Shown one piece after another: positions 25,355-37,187 of a stretch of DNA of 64,000 nt (the stretch's first letter is position 1; the number at the start of each line of letters is the position of its first letter). The stretch lies in contig CAUHSG010000001.1 of assembly GCA_959608885.1 (NCBI GenBank), positions 1 through 64,000 of the forward strand. Direction: 5' to 3'. The DNA comes from an uncultured Coriobacteriia bacterium. GTDB taxonomy: Bacteria; Actinomycetota; Coriobacteriia; Coriobacteriales; QAMH01. Made by a program: the position numbers and the translations under genes. The notes beneath the pieces were generated by a model, which was given only the letters and a program-made list of their open reading frames with translations, was not told the origin of the DNA and ran no database searches.

Positions 25355-26332
25355 CTACTCCAATCCCTCGATACTCTGCTGCACGCCGTGCGCCGCCGCA
25401 TCGTAGGCGCGCACGATGCGCGCGACGAGACTGTGACGCACAACATCGGCACCGGTGAGATCGATAAAGGATATCTCATCAATATCCGAGAGTATGTCGC
25501 GCACACCATGCAGACCCGATGTGCCCTGGGGCAAGTCAATCTGCGTGACATCACCGGTAATGACCATCTTGGAGCCGAAGCCCAGGCGCGTGAGGAACAT
25601 CTTGAGCTGTTCGGGCGTCGTATTCTGTGCCTCGTCAAGAATGAGGAAAGCGTCGTTGAAGGTGCGACCGCGCATGAAGGCAAGTGGCGCGATTTCGATT
25701 ACGCCCTGCGAGATGAGCTGGTTACCCTTCTCCATGTCGGTCATGTCATAGAGTGCGTCATAGAGAGGGCGCACGTACGGGTCGACCTTCTCGTCGAGCG
25801 TTCCGGGCAGAAAGCCCAGATTCTCGCCCGCCTCGACGACGGGACGCGTGAGAATGATGCGGCCGATTTCCTTGCGCTTGAGCGCGGCGATTGCCATGGC
25901 CATCGCGAGATAGGTCTTGCCCGTGCCGGCCGGACCGATCGCAAAGGTGATGGTACTGTTGCGAATGGCATCGCAATAGCGCTTCTGGCCGCTCGTCTTG
26001 GGCCGAATCGCACGGCCGCGGTAGGTGAGCAACGTGTCCTCGCGCAGGGAATTGGGCGAATAGTCGGAATTGCGCAACACTTCGGCGGCACGCCGGATAT
26101 CATCGGCCGTCGGGGCATTGCCAGCCTGGACCATTTCGAAGAGATCGGCGATGAGCGAGGAGATGACGGGAATCTCGAGAGCATCGCCGATCACGACGAC
26201 GCTATCGGAATGCAGGGCAACGGTCACGTCGAAGAGGTCTTCGATAGCACGCAAATTCGCGTCGGCCGGACCGCAGAGCAGGGCAAGGTCGACATCATCG
26301 GGCAGGGCAAGCTTCACTTGGCTGGACTGCAT
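25355..26332 (-). CDS. phoH: PhoH-like ATPase
   Basis: A 325-residue PhoH family protein with Walker A GPAGTGKTYLAM near residue 134, Walker B FLILDEAQNTT near 229 and sensor MVITGDVTQIDLP. The N-terminal ~100 residues include a KH-like segment. Its position directly before ybeY is conserved widely and suggests a role in RNA metabolism. AGGAGG lies rather far (12 bases) before the ATG, so a slightly different start cannot be excluded. Confidence 0.94.
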   Translation of the reverse strand: MQSSQVKLALPDDVDLALLCGPADANLRAIEDLFDVTVALHSDSVVVIGDALEIPVISSLIADLFEMVQAGNAPTADDIRRAAEVLRNSDYSPNSLREDTLLTYRGRAIRPKTSGQKRYCDAIRNSTITFAIGPAGTGKTYLAMAMAIAALKRKEIGRIILTRPVVEAGENLGFLPGTLDEKVDPYVRPLYDALYDMTDMEKGNQLISQGVIEIAPLAFMRGRTFNDAFLILDEAQNTTPEQLKMFLTRLGFGSKMVITGDVTQIDLPQGTSGLHGVRDILSDIDEISFIDLTGADVVRHSLVARIVRAYDAAAHGVQQSIEGLE

Positions 26333-26348
26333 CGAGCCTATCTTCCTC

Positions 26349-27548
26349 CTAGCGCTTCATGCGCGGCGCCTTGTACGCCGGACACGGATAGTCGCGATAT
26401 CTCAGGTTACCGAGAATCTCGGCAACCCACTCGTCAATGGGTACGAGAGCCTCCGCTTGCTCGCAATCGGCAATGCGCGCATGCGTCTCGGGCGAACGAG
26501 GCATGAACAGCGTGCAGCAGTCATCAGCCGGACGCGAGGAAATCTCGAAGGTGCCAAGCTGTTTGGCGATGTCGATGATCTCGAGCTTGTCGCTGCCGAT
26601 GAGCGGACGCAGAACGGGGATATCGACGACGGCGTTGACCGCAGCGATGTTTTCGAGGGTCTGGCTCGCGACCTGGCCGAGCGACTCGCCAGTGACAAGC
26701 GCCTTGGCCTTCTCAATATGTGCGATGCCCTGCGCAATGCGAAACATGAGACGCCGATAGAGCACGATACGCAAGTTGGGGGGGCATTCGCTCGCAATGG
26801 CCTTCTGGTAATCGCCGAAGGGAATCGTGTAGATGCGGCCGATACCACCTGCCGGCGCAAGCGCGTGCGCGAGGTCATCGACGATGTACTCGCTCGCATC
26901 ATCGGTCACGGGAGCACCTGAGAAGTGGACGCCCACGACGACGGCACCGCGTTTCATGAGCTTCCAGGTTGCCACGGGACTATCGATGCCACCGGACATG
27001 AGGCTCACGACCTTGCCAGCCGTCCCCACGGGAAGCCCTCCGATACCGCGATCGCTACGCGAGAAGACGTAGGCGCTGCCCTGAATAATCTCGACGTGCA
27101 CCTTGACGTCCGGATCCTTCATCTTGACCTTCTTGTCAGGGGCAAACGCGCACAGATGCGCCCCGACGAGCTGGTTGAGCTGCATGGAGTCGATGGGGTA
27201 ATCGGTGTTGGAACGACGTGCCACGACCTTGAACGACTCGAACTCGCCACAATCCATCATCGCGAGCTCGGCGCAAAGGTTATATTCCTCGGGGTCGCGC
27301 GCGCAGCGCCAACCGCGTGACACGCGCGCGACACCGGGCACCTGCAGCAGAATCCGGGCAGCCGGCTCGAGGTCATCGGCATTTTCGAAGACGACAAGAA
27401 GATGCCCGGAGATGCGGCAGATTTCCTTGGTGTCAAAAGCAACGAGCGCCGCCTCCATGTTGCTGAGGAGACGGTGCTCGAAAGAGGCACGATTGCGACC
27501 CTTGAGGCCGACCTCGTGATAGTGAACGAGGCAGATACGCTCGAACAA
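26349..27548 (-). CDS. thiI: tRNA 4-thiouridine synthetase ThiI (no rhodanese domain)
   Basis: ThiI adenylates U8 of tRNA and inserts sulfur; it can also serve thiamine thiazole synthesis. The 399-residue protein has an N-terminal ferredoxin-like region, a THUMP domain (about 60-165) and the PP-loop SGGIDSPVA near residue 184, with C-terminal Cys in DDCCTLFMP. The rhodanese domain of the E. coli protein is missing, as in many Gram-positives, so sulfur probably comes from a cysteine desulfurase such as the one at 42754. Confidence 0.95.
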   Translation of the reverse strand: MFERICLVHYHEVGLKGRNRASFEHRLLSNMEAALVAFDTKEICRISGHLLVVFENADDLEPAARILLQVPGVARVSRGWRCARDPEEYNLCAELAMMDCGEFESFKVVARRSNTDYPIDSMQLNQLVGAHLCAFAPDKKVKMKDPDVKVHVEIIQGSAYVFSRSDRGIGGLPVGTAGKVVSLMSGGIDSPVATWKLMKRGAVVVGVHFSGAPVTDDASEYIVDDLAHALAPAGGIGRIYTIPFGDYQKAIASECPPNLRIVLYRRLMFRIAQGIAHIEKAKALVTGESLGQVASQTLENIAAVNAVVDIPVLRPLIGSDKLEIIDIAKQLGTFEISSRPADDCCTLFMPRSPETHARIADCEQAEALVPIDEWVAEILGNLRYRDYPCPAYKAPRMKR

Positions 27549-27557
27549 GCGCTCCCC

Positions 27558-27818
27558 CTAGCTCTTGTCGTTCATGAAAGCCGTCTTGTCATAGGAGACC
27601 TCGCCGCGGGCGATTTCCTCCATGGCCAGGGACAACGGCTTGCGACCTGCGAACTCGGCAATCTCGCTGACGGATTGCAGGGCAACGGCGCGATCGCGCT
27701 GACCGCGCATCATGTCGTTGATATCGCGTGCGCGCTTGGACGCGATGGCGCAGAGTAGGTACTTGTCTTCGTCGGTCTTATCGAGAAGAGTGTCAATGCG
27801 AGGTTCGACAATGGACAT
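27558..27818 (-). CDS. rpoZ: RNA polymerase omega subunit
   Basis: An 86-residue protein supporting assembly of RNA polymerase beta'. The RpoZ pattern DKYLLCAIASKRARDIN and the C-terminal KPLSLAMEEIARGEV are clear. It follows gmk on the same strand, a very common pairing. Confidence 0.94.
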   Translation of the reverse strand: MSIVEPRIDTLLDKTDEDKYLLCAIASKRARDINDMMRGQRDRAVALQSVSEIAEFAGRKPLSLAMEEIARGEVSYDKTAFMNDKS

Positions 27819-27861
27819 ATGCTATAAGCTCCTCAAATGAACGATTTTGCTTTGAATCGAC

Positions 27862-28413
27862 CTAAGATTCTAACACGTGGGAAAGCTCTTTGGTAGCCTT
27901 TTCCAAATCGTCGTTGACTATGGCGTAATCGTACTTGACCGAGGCATCCATCTCACCTTTCGCGTTGGCAAGACGTTGGGCGATGACTTCCTCGGAATCA
28001 GTCGCCCGTCCGCGCAGCCTGCGCTCGAGCTCATCGAGCGAGGGTGGTGCGATGAAGACGAGCTTTGCCTGCGGGAGCTTTTCGAGTACCTGGAAGGCAC
28101 CCTGCACGTCAATCTCGAGTATGACGGTATCACCTGCACTCAAATGCTCCTTTATGGGCGCAAGCGGCGTGCCGTAGTAGTTGGAATGGACCTGGGCCCA
28201 CTCGATGAAACCGTCCTTCGCGATGGCGTCCTCGAACTCGTCGACGCTCATGAAGTGATAGTGGACGCCGTCGACCTCACCTTGACGGGGTGCACGCGTC
28301 GTGGCCGATATGGAAAGGACGTAGTTAGGATGCTCTTCGAGGATGCGGTTGACGAGCGTGCCCTTGCCTGCCCCGGACGGACCCGATATGACGTAGAGCG
28401 CACCTTCTGCCAT
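27862..28413 (-). CDS. gmk: Guanylate kinase
   Basis: It phosphorylates GMP to GDP. The 183 residues carry the P-loop GPSGAGKGTLVNR near residue 10, the GMP-binding TTRAPRQGEVDGVHYHF near 40, and EWAQVHSNYYGTP. It starts 15 bases after pyrF and is followed by rpoZ. Complete and of normal length. Confidence 0.97.
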   Translation of the reverse strand: MAEGALYVISGPSGAGKGTLVNRILEEHPNYVLSISATTRAPRQGEVDGVHYHFMSVDEFEDAIAKDGFIEWAQVHSNYYGTPLAPIKEHLSAGDTVILEIDVQGAFQVLEKLPQAKLVFIAPPSLDELERRLRGRATDSEEVIAQRLANAKGEMDASVKYDYAIVNDDLEKATKELSHVLES

Positions 28414-28428
28414 GCTTCGCTCAGCTCC

Positions 28429-29157
28429 CTAGTCGAGTTCTGCGGCGATTTCGTCAAACGCCGCGACCGGATCTGCCGCGCGCGTGATGGGGCGGCCGAT
28501 GACGAGATGGGACGCACCGGCGGCAAACGCCTCGGCTGGCGTTGCCACGCGGCTCTGGTCGCCAAGTGCCGCGCCCTTGGGGCGTACGCCCGGGGTAATG
28601 ATGATAGCATCGGGACCGAGCAACTCCCTCATCTGAGCCGCCTCGATGGGTGAGCAGACAATGCCGTCGAGCTTTGCATCATGAGCAAGCCCGGCAAGGC
28701 GCTCCACCTGTTCGGCGGGCGACACGTCGATGCCGATTGCCTCGAGCTGGAATGCATCCATGCTCGTGAGAACCGTGATAGCGCACACGGCGGGAGGGTC
28801 GCCTTCGCGCGGGGATTCCGAAAACCCCTTTCGGGCGCCCTTTTCGGCAGATTCCATCATGTCGGCACCGCCACTTGCGTGCACCGTGAACAAATCGGCA
28901 CCGGCCTTCGCGATGGAATTGGCGGCACCGTAGACCTGATGGGGAATGTCATGCAGCTTGAGATCGAGGAAGACCTTGAAGCCGAGCTTGTGCATCGTGT
29001 TCACGATGGAGGGGCCGACGGCGTAGTAGAGCGTCATGCCGATCTTTACCCAGCGGGCGTGTCCGGCAAGCTTCTCGCCGAGCACGACCGCCTCGTCGGG
29101 CGAGCAATCGAGAGCGACGATGATGCGATCGGCGGCAGACTCGTTCTTCCAGTCCAT
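28429..29157 (-). CDS. pyrF: Orotidine 5'-phosphate decarboxylase
   Basis: The last step to UMP. The 242-residue protein has the catalytic motif FLDLKLHDIPHQV near residue 64 (Asp-Lys-His-Asp array) and the phosphate-binding ITPGVRPKG near 190, then LVIGRPIT. GGAGG stands about nine bases before the ATG at 29157; the frame stays open upstream, inside pyrD. It ends the pyr cluster and runs into gmk. Confidence 0.96.
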   Translation of the reverse strand: MDWKNESAADRIIVALDCSPDEAVVLGEKLAGHARWVKIGMTLYYAVGPSIVNTMHKLGFKVFLDLKLHDIPHQVYGAANSIAKAGADLFTVHASGGADMMESAEKGARKGFSESPREGDPPAVCAITVLTSMDAFQLEAIGIDVSPAEQVERLAGLAHDAKLDGIVCSPIEAAQMRELLGPDAIIITPGVRPKGAALGDQSRVATPAEAFAAGASHLVIGRPITRAADPVAAFDEIAAELD

Positions 29158-29161
29158 TACG

Positions 29162-30079
29162 CTATACCTCCAGTGCGCCAATGAGCTCGCGTACCTGCGA
29201 GACTCCGTTTTCCTTGCAATACGTGACCATGCCCTCGAGCACATGCAGGCTCGCAAGCGGGTCGACGAAGTTCGCGGCTCCAACAGCAACTGCCGTCGCA
29301 CCGGCGAGCATGAACTCGATGGCATCCTCGCCACTTGCAATACCGCCCATACCGATAATGGGGATATCGACAGCATTATGCGTCTCCCACACCATACGTA
29401 GGGCAACGGGCTTAATGGCCGGGCCCGATAGACCGCCGACGACACGCGCAAGCTTGGGACGACGGCGCTTCGCATCAATCGCCATGCCGAGCAACGTGTT
29501 GATGAGACTCACGGCATCGGCACCGGCCGCCTCGACGGCCTTGGCGATGACGGTGATGTCGGTGACGTTAGGTGTAAGCTTGACGATGAGCGGGCGCTTG
29601 GTGCGCGCGCGAAGCTCCGAGGTGACGAGCGCAGCCTGCTCGGGGTCGGTTCCGAAGGTCATGCCACCGGCATCCACGTTGGGACACGAGATGTTGACCT
29701 CGTAGGCGTCGACGGCAGGTTCGTCCTCAAGACGCTCAACTACCTGGATGTACTCTTGAAGCGTATGCCCCGAAACGTTGACGATAACCGAAGTATCCTG
29801 CGTGGCGAGCCAGGAAAGCTGACTGGCGCAGAACTCCTCGACGCCGGGATTCTGCAAGCCGATGGAGTTGAGCATGCCGGCGGGTGCCTCGGCGATGCGC
29901 GGCGTCGCGTTGCCGTCCCAGGGCATAGGCGAGACGCCCTTTGTGGTGACGGCACCGAGTTTGCCAACGTCGAAGAAATCGGCGAACTCCTCGCCGTGCC
30001 CGAAGGTGCCCGAGGCAACCGTCACGGGATTCTTCATCGACAGGCCGCCGACGTTGACACGCATGTCAGGAACGCTCAT
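29162..30079 (-). CDS. pyrD: Dihydroorotate dehydrogenase, catalytic subunit (class 1B)
   Basis: An FMN enzyme oxidising dihydroorotate to orotate, paired with PyrK. At 305 residues it has ASGTFGHG near residue 22, NISCPNVDAGG with the class 1 catalytic Cys near 137, and FMN-binding GMGGIASGEDA near 250. The ATG at 30079 overlaps the PyrK stop (TGATG), with GAGGTGAT upstream. The longer open frame is not supported. Class 1B enzymes use NAD+ through PyrK. Confidence 0.96.
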   Translation of the reverse strand: MSVPDMRVNVGGLSMKNPVTVASGTFGHGEEFADFFDVGKLGAVTTKGVSPMPWDGNATPRIAEAPAGMLNSIGLQNPGVEEFCASQLSWLATQDTSVIVNVSGHTLQEYIQVVERLEDEPAVDAYEVNISCPNVDAGGMTFGTDPEQAALVTSELRARTKRPLIVKLTPNVTDITVIAKAVEAAGADAVSLINTLLGMAIDAKRRRPKLARVVGGLSGPAIKPVALRMVWETHNAVDIPIIGMGGIASGEDAIEFMLAGATAVAVGAANFVDPLASLHVLEGMVTYCKENGVSQVRELIGALEV

Positions 30080-30873
30080 CACCAGATCACCTCGCTTGCA
30101 TCGAAGACAGGGCCGTCGACGCAACAGCGCTTGAGACCGTCTGTCGTCTCGACAACGCAACCTAGGCATGCTCCGACGCCGCAGGCCATGAGACGTTCCA
30201 TCGAGACCTCGCAGGTCACGCCATGCTCGATGGCGGGAAGCGCCACGGAACGCTCCATGAGCGGCGGCCCGCAGACGGCGACGTAATCGTAGTCATGCGT
30301 AGCGAGGAGCTCGTCGGTGACGGCGTTTACAAAGCCCTTGACGCCCATCGAGCCATCGTCAGTCGCGACATGCAACGCACCGCCCGATGGACGGATGCTA
30401 TCCTCGAACTGCTCGGCGCAGGCAAGGCGTTTCGCCGTCTGCGCACCAATGACGACATCGACTTGCGCACCTTTCGCGACAAGCTCGTCGGCGAGCAGCT
30501 TGAGCGCCGGGGCACCCACACCACCGCAGGCGAGCAATGCGCGATGCGCGCCATCCGGAATGTGCCATCCATTGCCGATGGGACCGACGAAATCGACTTC
30601 TTCACCGATGCAGACATGCGAAAGTTGCTCGGTGCCCTCCCCCACGACCTGATAGCAGACGTCAACGGAACCAGCGGTTTCATCGACATCGAAAACGGCA
30701 AAGGGCATGCGGAGAAACTGAATGGAAGGCTCGCTCGCAACCCTGACCTGAACGAACTGACCAGGATGTGCGGTTTTGGCAATACAAGGGGCCAGCACGG
30801 ACATGTGATAGATCCCCTCGGCAACTTGTCTGTTGAAGAGTACGGGGCCACTTTCCTGAAGCTTCTGGTCCAT
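30079..30873 (-). CDS. pyrK: Dihydroorotate dehydrogenase electron-transfer subunit
   Basis: A 264-residue FAD and 2Fe-2S protein that passes electrons from PyrD to NAD+. The FAD region is RMPFAVFDVDE, the NAD-binding loop LLACGGVGAPALK near residue 112, and the cluster Cys lie in ACGVGACLGCVVETTDG, followed by RCCVDGPVF. It is upstream of pyrD and overlaps it by one base. A palindromic element separates it from carB. Confidence 0.95.
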   Translation of the reverse strand: MDQKLQESGPVLFNRQVAEGIYHMSVLAPCIAKTAHPGQFVQVRVASEPSIQFLRMPFAVFDVDETAGSVDVCYQVVGEGTEQLSHVCIGEEVDFVGPIGNGWHIPDGAHRALLACGGVGAPALKLLADELVAKGAQVDVVIGAQTAKRLACAEQFEDSIRPSGGALHVATDDGSMGVKGFVNAVTDELLATHDYDYVAVCGPPLMERSVALPAIEHGVTCEVSMERLMACGVGACLGCVVETTDGLKRCCVDGPVFDASEVIW

Positions 30874-30969
30874 GTTCTCGCGTTTCCCTCCACGCCAGGT
30901 TCAACATGATCTTGCCCATGATAGCGCACTTCGCATGCGTATCGCCATCAGTTGACTCGTCTACTCGTG

Positions 30970-31130
30970 GGGGACACAGGCTTTGCGGGCTTGCTCTCGC
31001 ACCCGACCCACGACTCACTCGATGCCGCTGCGGGACTCGCGTGCAAAGGGCGCACGCTCAGACAGTCCTCGCAAGACCGCATCTCGCTCGACGTGGGTCT
31101 GCTCGAGATGCCCTCGAAGCCTGTGTCCCC
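30970..31130. repeat. Palindromic element, family 2, copy B
   Basis: Perfect 14-bp ends (30970-30983 with 31117-31130), then imperfect complementarity most of the way to a small central hairpin (GCGTGC with GCACGC around 31039-31057). The right half shares the GCTCAGACAGTCCTCGCAAG core with copy A, and GCTCGAGATGCC with copy C. It fills the carB-pyrK spacer, inside the pyrimidine cluster. Confidence 0.85.
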
Positions 31131-31149
31131 TGCAAGAAATACCCTACTC

Positions 31150-34353
<3,204 letters not shown>

Positions 34354-34385
34354 GTAATGAAACCTTTCAGATCTGATTTCGAAAA

Positions 34386-34492
34386 GATCGCAGCGTGGAC
34401 GCTTCGCCTCGACGGTCGCTCCCCCACAGCCCGCTTCGCGGTCTTCACAACCTGCTCCCTTGGACCTCGGCTTCGCATCCAATGCTGCAATC
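34386..34492. repeat. Palindromic element, family 1, copy 2
   Basis: The ends starting GATCGCAGC and finishing GCTGCAATC pair over about 18 positions with a few mismatches. The core centre CCGCTTCGCGG is at 34431-34441. The sequence GACGGTCGCTCCCCC followed by ACAGCCCGC is shared with the copies at 38805 and 38976. It occupies the carA-carB spacer. Confidence 0.85.
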
Positions 34493-34521
34493 AAGCCTTG
34501 GCAAGATGCTTGCGTCGCACT

Positions 34522-35769
34522 CTAGGTGGTACTTCTCACGTCTCGTACCTCGATATCCAGATAATCATCGCAGCCGTCCATAAGGCGGGAGAACGCCTCG
34601 AAGAGATACGACGAGTCATGGGGGCCGGGAGCGGCCTCGGGATGGTATTGCACCGAGAAGACGGGATAGTCGAGAAACGCCATACCCTCGGGCGTTCCGT
34701 CGTTGAGATTGACGTGAGTGAGTTGGATGCGACCGAAGTCGCGCGACTCCACAACGGGCGCAATGTGGCGTTCGCTCCAGAACAGCAAGCTTTCGGGATG
34801 CTCGGCAAGACTGGCCGAGAGCTCGGGCACGAGCGTGCCGATGCTCTCGAAAACCTGCCCGAAGCCGTGGTTTTGCGCGGTGATCTCGACGGCGCCGGTA
34901 CGCAAATTCATAACCGGCTGGTTGCCGCCATGATGTCCGTACTTGAGCTTCTCGATGGCCGCACCAGCCGCAATCGAGAGCATCTGATGTCCGAGGCATA
35001 TGCCGAAAACCGGAAGCTTTCCGATGAGCTGGCGAGCGAGCTCGTATGCCGGCGCAACCGCCTGTGGATCGCCCGGACCGTTGGAGAGGAAGACACCATC
35101 GGGAGCAAGCGCGAGTACGTCATCCAGACTCGTGTTCCACGGCATGACCGTTACTTCGCACCCATGGTCGCGAAGACCATCGAGTATGTCCGTCTTGATA
35201 CCGCAATCGAGGGCGATGACATGATGGCGCGCAGTGCCGCCGATCGCCGATAGTTCGTAGGGGTGCGCGCAGGAGACCTCGGCAGCGAGGTTGACGCCCA
35301 CGATGCCCTCGGACGCCGCAAGACGCGACTCGAGAGCGCCAAGGTCATCGCATGACGTTGAGATGACTGCCTTCATCGCACCGCGCTCGCGCACGTGACG
35401 CACAAGCCTACGCGTGTCGATACCCTCGATGGCGACGATACCATGTTGCTCGAGGTACGCGGGAAGCGTCATGTCCGACCTGAAATTGCTCGGCCTATCA
35501 CACATGTCGCGTACGACCAGGCCACGGCAGAAGCATCCGCGTGATTGCGCATCGCCATCGTTGACGCCGTAGTTGCCGATATGCGGATAGGTCATCGTGA
35601 TGATCTGGCCGGCATAGGAGGGATCGCTCAGGATCTCCTGGTAGCCGCTCATCGAGGTGTTGAAGACGATTTCGCCGAAGGCCTCGCCCGTGCATCCGCA
35701 CGCACTTCCCTCGAATACCGTGCCGTCCTCGAGCATGAGAATGGCAGGCACATCATTGTGCAGTGACAT
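34522..35769 (-). CDS. carA: Carbamoyl-phosphate synthase small (glutaminase) subunit
   Basis: A class I glutamine amidotransferase feeding ammonia to CarB. The 415-residue chain has the N-terminal CPSase domain (EGSACGCTGEAFGEIVFNTS) and the C-terminal glutaminase with nucleophile FGICLGHQML near residue 245 and QYHPEAAPG near 380. The ATG at 35769 follows GGGAG with seven bases; the ATG six bases earlier touches that site. A PyrR-type hairpin overlaps the ribosome site. Confidence 0.97.
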   Translation of the reverse strand: MSLHNDVPAILMLEDGTVFEGSACGCTGEAFGEIVFNTSMSGYQEILSDPSYAGQIITMTYPHIGNYGVNDGDAQSRGCFCRGLVVRDMCDRPSNFRSDMTLPAYLEQHGIVAIEGIDTRRLVRHVRERGAMKAVISTSCDDLGALESRLAASEGIVGVNLAAEVSCAHPYELSAIGGTARHHVIALDCGIKTDILDGLRDHGCEVTVMPWNTSLDDVLALAPDGVFLSNGPGDPQAVAPAYELARQLIGKLPVFGICLGHQMLSIAAGAAIEKLKYGHHGGNQPVMNLRTGAVEITAQNHGFGQVFESIGTLVPELSASLAEHPESLLFWSERHIAPVVESRDFGRIQLTHVNLNDGTPEGMAFLDYPVFSVQYHPEAAPGPHDSSYLFEAFSRLMDGCDDYLDIEVRDVRSTT

Positions 35770-35777
35770 GTCCATCT

Positions 35778-35811
35778 CCCTTGTCGGTCTCTCCGGACCG
35801 CTCGTTAAAGG
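35778..35811 (-). promoter_or_regulatory. PyrR-binding-type leader hairpin covering the carA ribosome site
   Basis: On the minus strand CGGTC and GACCG (35785-35800) form a stem around the loop CGGAGA, giving TCCGGAGAG, which fits the PyrR loop consensus (UCCnGnGAG). CCTTT at 35807-35811 can pair with AAGGG at 35778-35782, part of the carA ribosome site. The same arrangement occurs before pyrR. Confidence 0.72.
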
Positions 35812-35834
35812 TTGCTTGACCGCAGAAAACTATA

Positions 35835-35857
35835 GCACCCGCTTCGCGCACGGGTGC
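35835..35857 (-). terminator. Hairpin between pyrC and carA
   Basis: A perfect 7-bp stem (35835-35841 with 35851-35857), G/C-rich, followed on the minus strand by TATAGTTTTCTG. It could end or attenuate transcription after pyrC. Its interior contains CCCGCTTCGCG, the centre of the family 1 palindromes. Confidence 0.5.
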
Positions 35858-35885
35858 ATTTTGTTCACATACTTGAAACGTATGG

Positions 35886-37187
35886 CTAGAAGGTCACCAC
35901 ACCATCTTCCATGCTGGCATATCCGTCGACGAAGGTGTCGGTCGCCCGTCCGGTGAGCTCCCAGCCGAGAAATGCCGAGTTCTTCGAACGGGAGTAAAAG
36001 TCGCCCTCCTCGACCATCCATGTAGTATCGGGGTCGACAATCGTGTAGTCGGCCATGGAGCCCTCACGCAGCTCAACCTGCTCGACACCGATGAGCTCGC
36101 GCGGAGCGATGGACGTAACCTCGACGAGGCGCTGCCAACTCATCTTGCCCGGCAACACGAGCTTGGTGAGCAAGAGTCCCAAGGCTGTCTCGAGTCCAGT
36201 CGTGCCAAAGGGCGCATGGTTGAACTCGAGTGCCTTCTCATGCGCGGCATGCGGAGCATGATCGGTAGCGACCATGTCGATACGTCCGTCGACGAGCGCC
36301 TCCTGCAAGACGAGATTGTCCTCTTTCGTGCGCAGCGGCGGATTCATCTTGAGGTTCGTGCTATAGCTATCGGCCTTGATGTCGTCCTCGTTCAGGAAGA
36401 GATGATGGGGTGTGACCTCGCAGGTCACAGGTACGCCCTCGGCCTTGGCGCGAGCGACCATATCGACGGCGCGGGCCGTGGTGAGATGCTGGATGTGCAC
36501 ATGGCAACCCGTGAGGCGGGCGAGCTCGATATCACGGGCGATCTGGGTCTCTTCGCCCGCAGCTGGCCAACCCGTCAGGCCCAGACGCGTCGAGACGACG
36601 CCCTCGTTGACGACGCCGGCACCGACGATATCCTCCATCTGGCAATGACTCAGCACGGGCACGCCAAACATCTTGGCATAATCGAGCGCCTGGCGCATCA
36701 TGCCGCCATCCTGGATACCGTGTCCATCATCGGAAAACGCGACAGCTCCGGCGGCGACCATGTCGCCCATCTCAGCGAGCTCCTTACCGGCAAGCCCCTT
36801 GGTACAAGCTCCGAGGGGATAGATGCGCGTGCGGCCGGGCTCCCAAGCAGCCTTCTCGAGCAGGTAGTCGATCATGGCACCGGTATCGATGACCGGCTTA
36901 GTGTTGGCCATCGGCACGACGCCGGTGAAGCCCCCGTGCGCTGCGGCGCGCATGCCGGTGAGGATGTCCTCCTTGTATTCCTGACCCGGATCGCGGAAGT
37001 GCACATGCACGTCGACCATACCGGGAATGAGATACTTGCCCGCGCAGTCCTTCACGAGGAGCTTCTCGGGCAGCTCGATGTCGTTGCCGATGGCGACGAC
37101 GAGGCCATCGCGCACGAGCACGTTCGTCACCTCATCGATGCCGTTTCGCGGATCTATCACATGGGCATCTTTAAGCAGCAGCGCCAT
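35886..37187 (-). CDS. pyrC: Dihydroorotase
   Basis: It cyclises carbamoyl aspartate to dihydroorotate. A 433-residue class I amidohydrolase with the zinc motif DVHVHFRDPGQ near residue 57, MANTKPV near 93, and ATDHAPHAAHEK near 305 bearing the catalytic Asp. GGAGG lies nine bases before the ATG at 37187. The start overlaps pyrB by 17 bases. Confidence 0.97.
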   Translation of the reverse strand: MALLLKDAHVIDPRNGIDEVTNVLVRDGLVVAIGNDIELPEKLLVKDCAGKYLIPGMVDVHVHFRDPGQEYKEDILTGMRAAAHGGFTGVVPMANTKPVIDTGAMIDYLLEKAAWEPGRTRIYPLGACTKGLAGKELAEMGDMVAAGAVAFSDDGHGIQDGGMMRQALDYAKMFGVPVLSHCQMEDIVGAGVVNEGVVSTRLGLTGWPAAGEETQIARDIELARLTGCHVHIQHLTTARAVDMVARAKAEGVPVTCEVTPHHLFLNEDDIKADSYSTNLKMNPPLRTKEDNLVLQEALVDGRIDMVATDHAPHAAHEKALEFNHAPFGTTGLETALGLLLTKLVLPGKMSWQRLVEVTSIAPRELIGVEQVELREGSMADYTIVDPDTTWMVEEGDFYSRSKNSAFLGWELTGRATDTFVDGYASMEDGVVTF

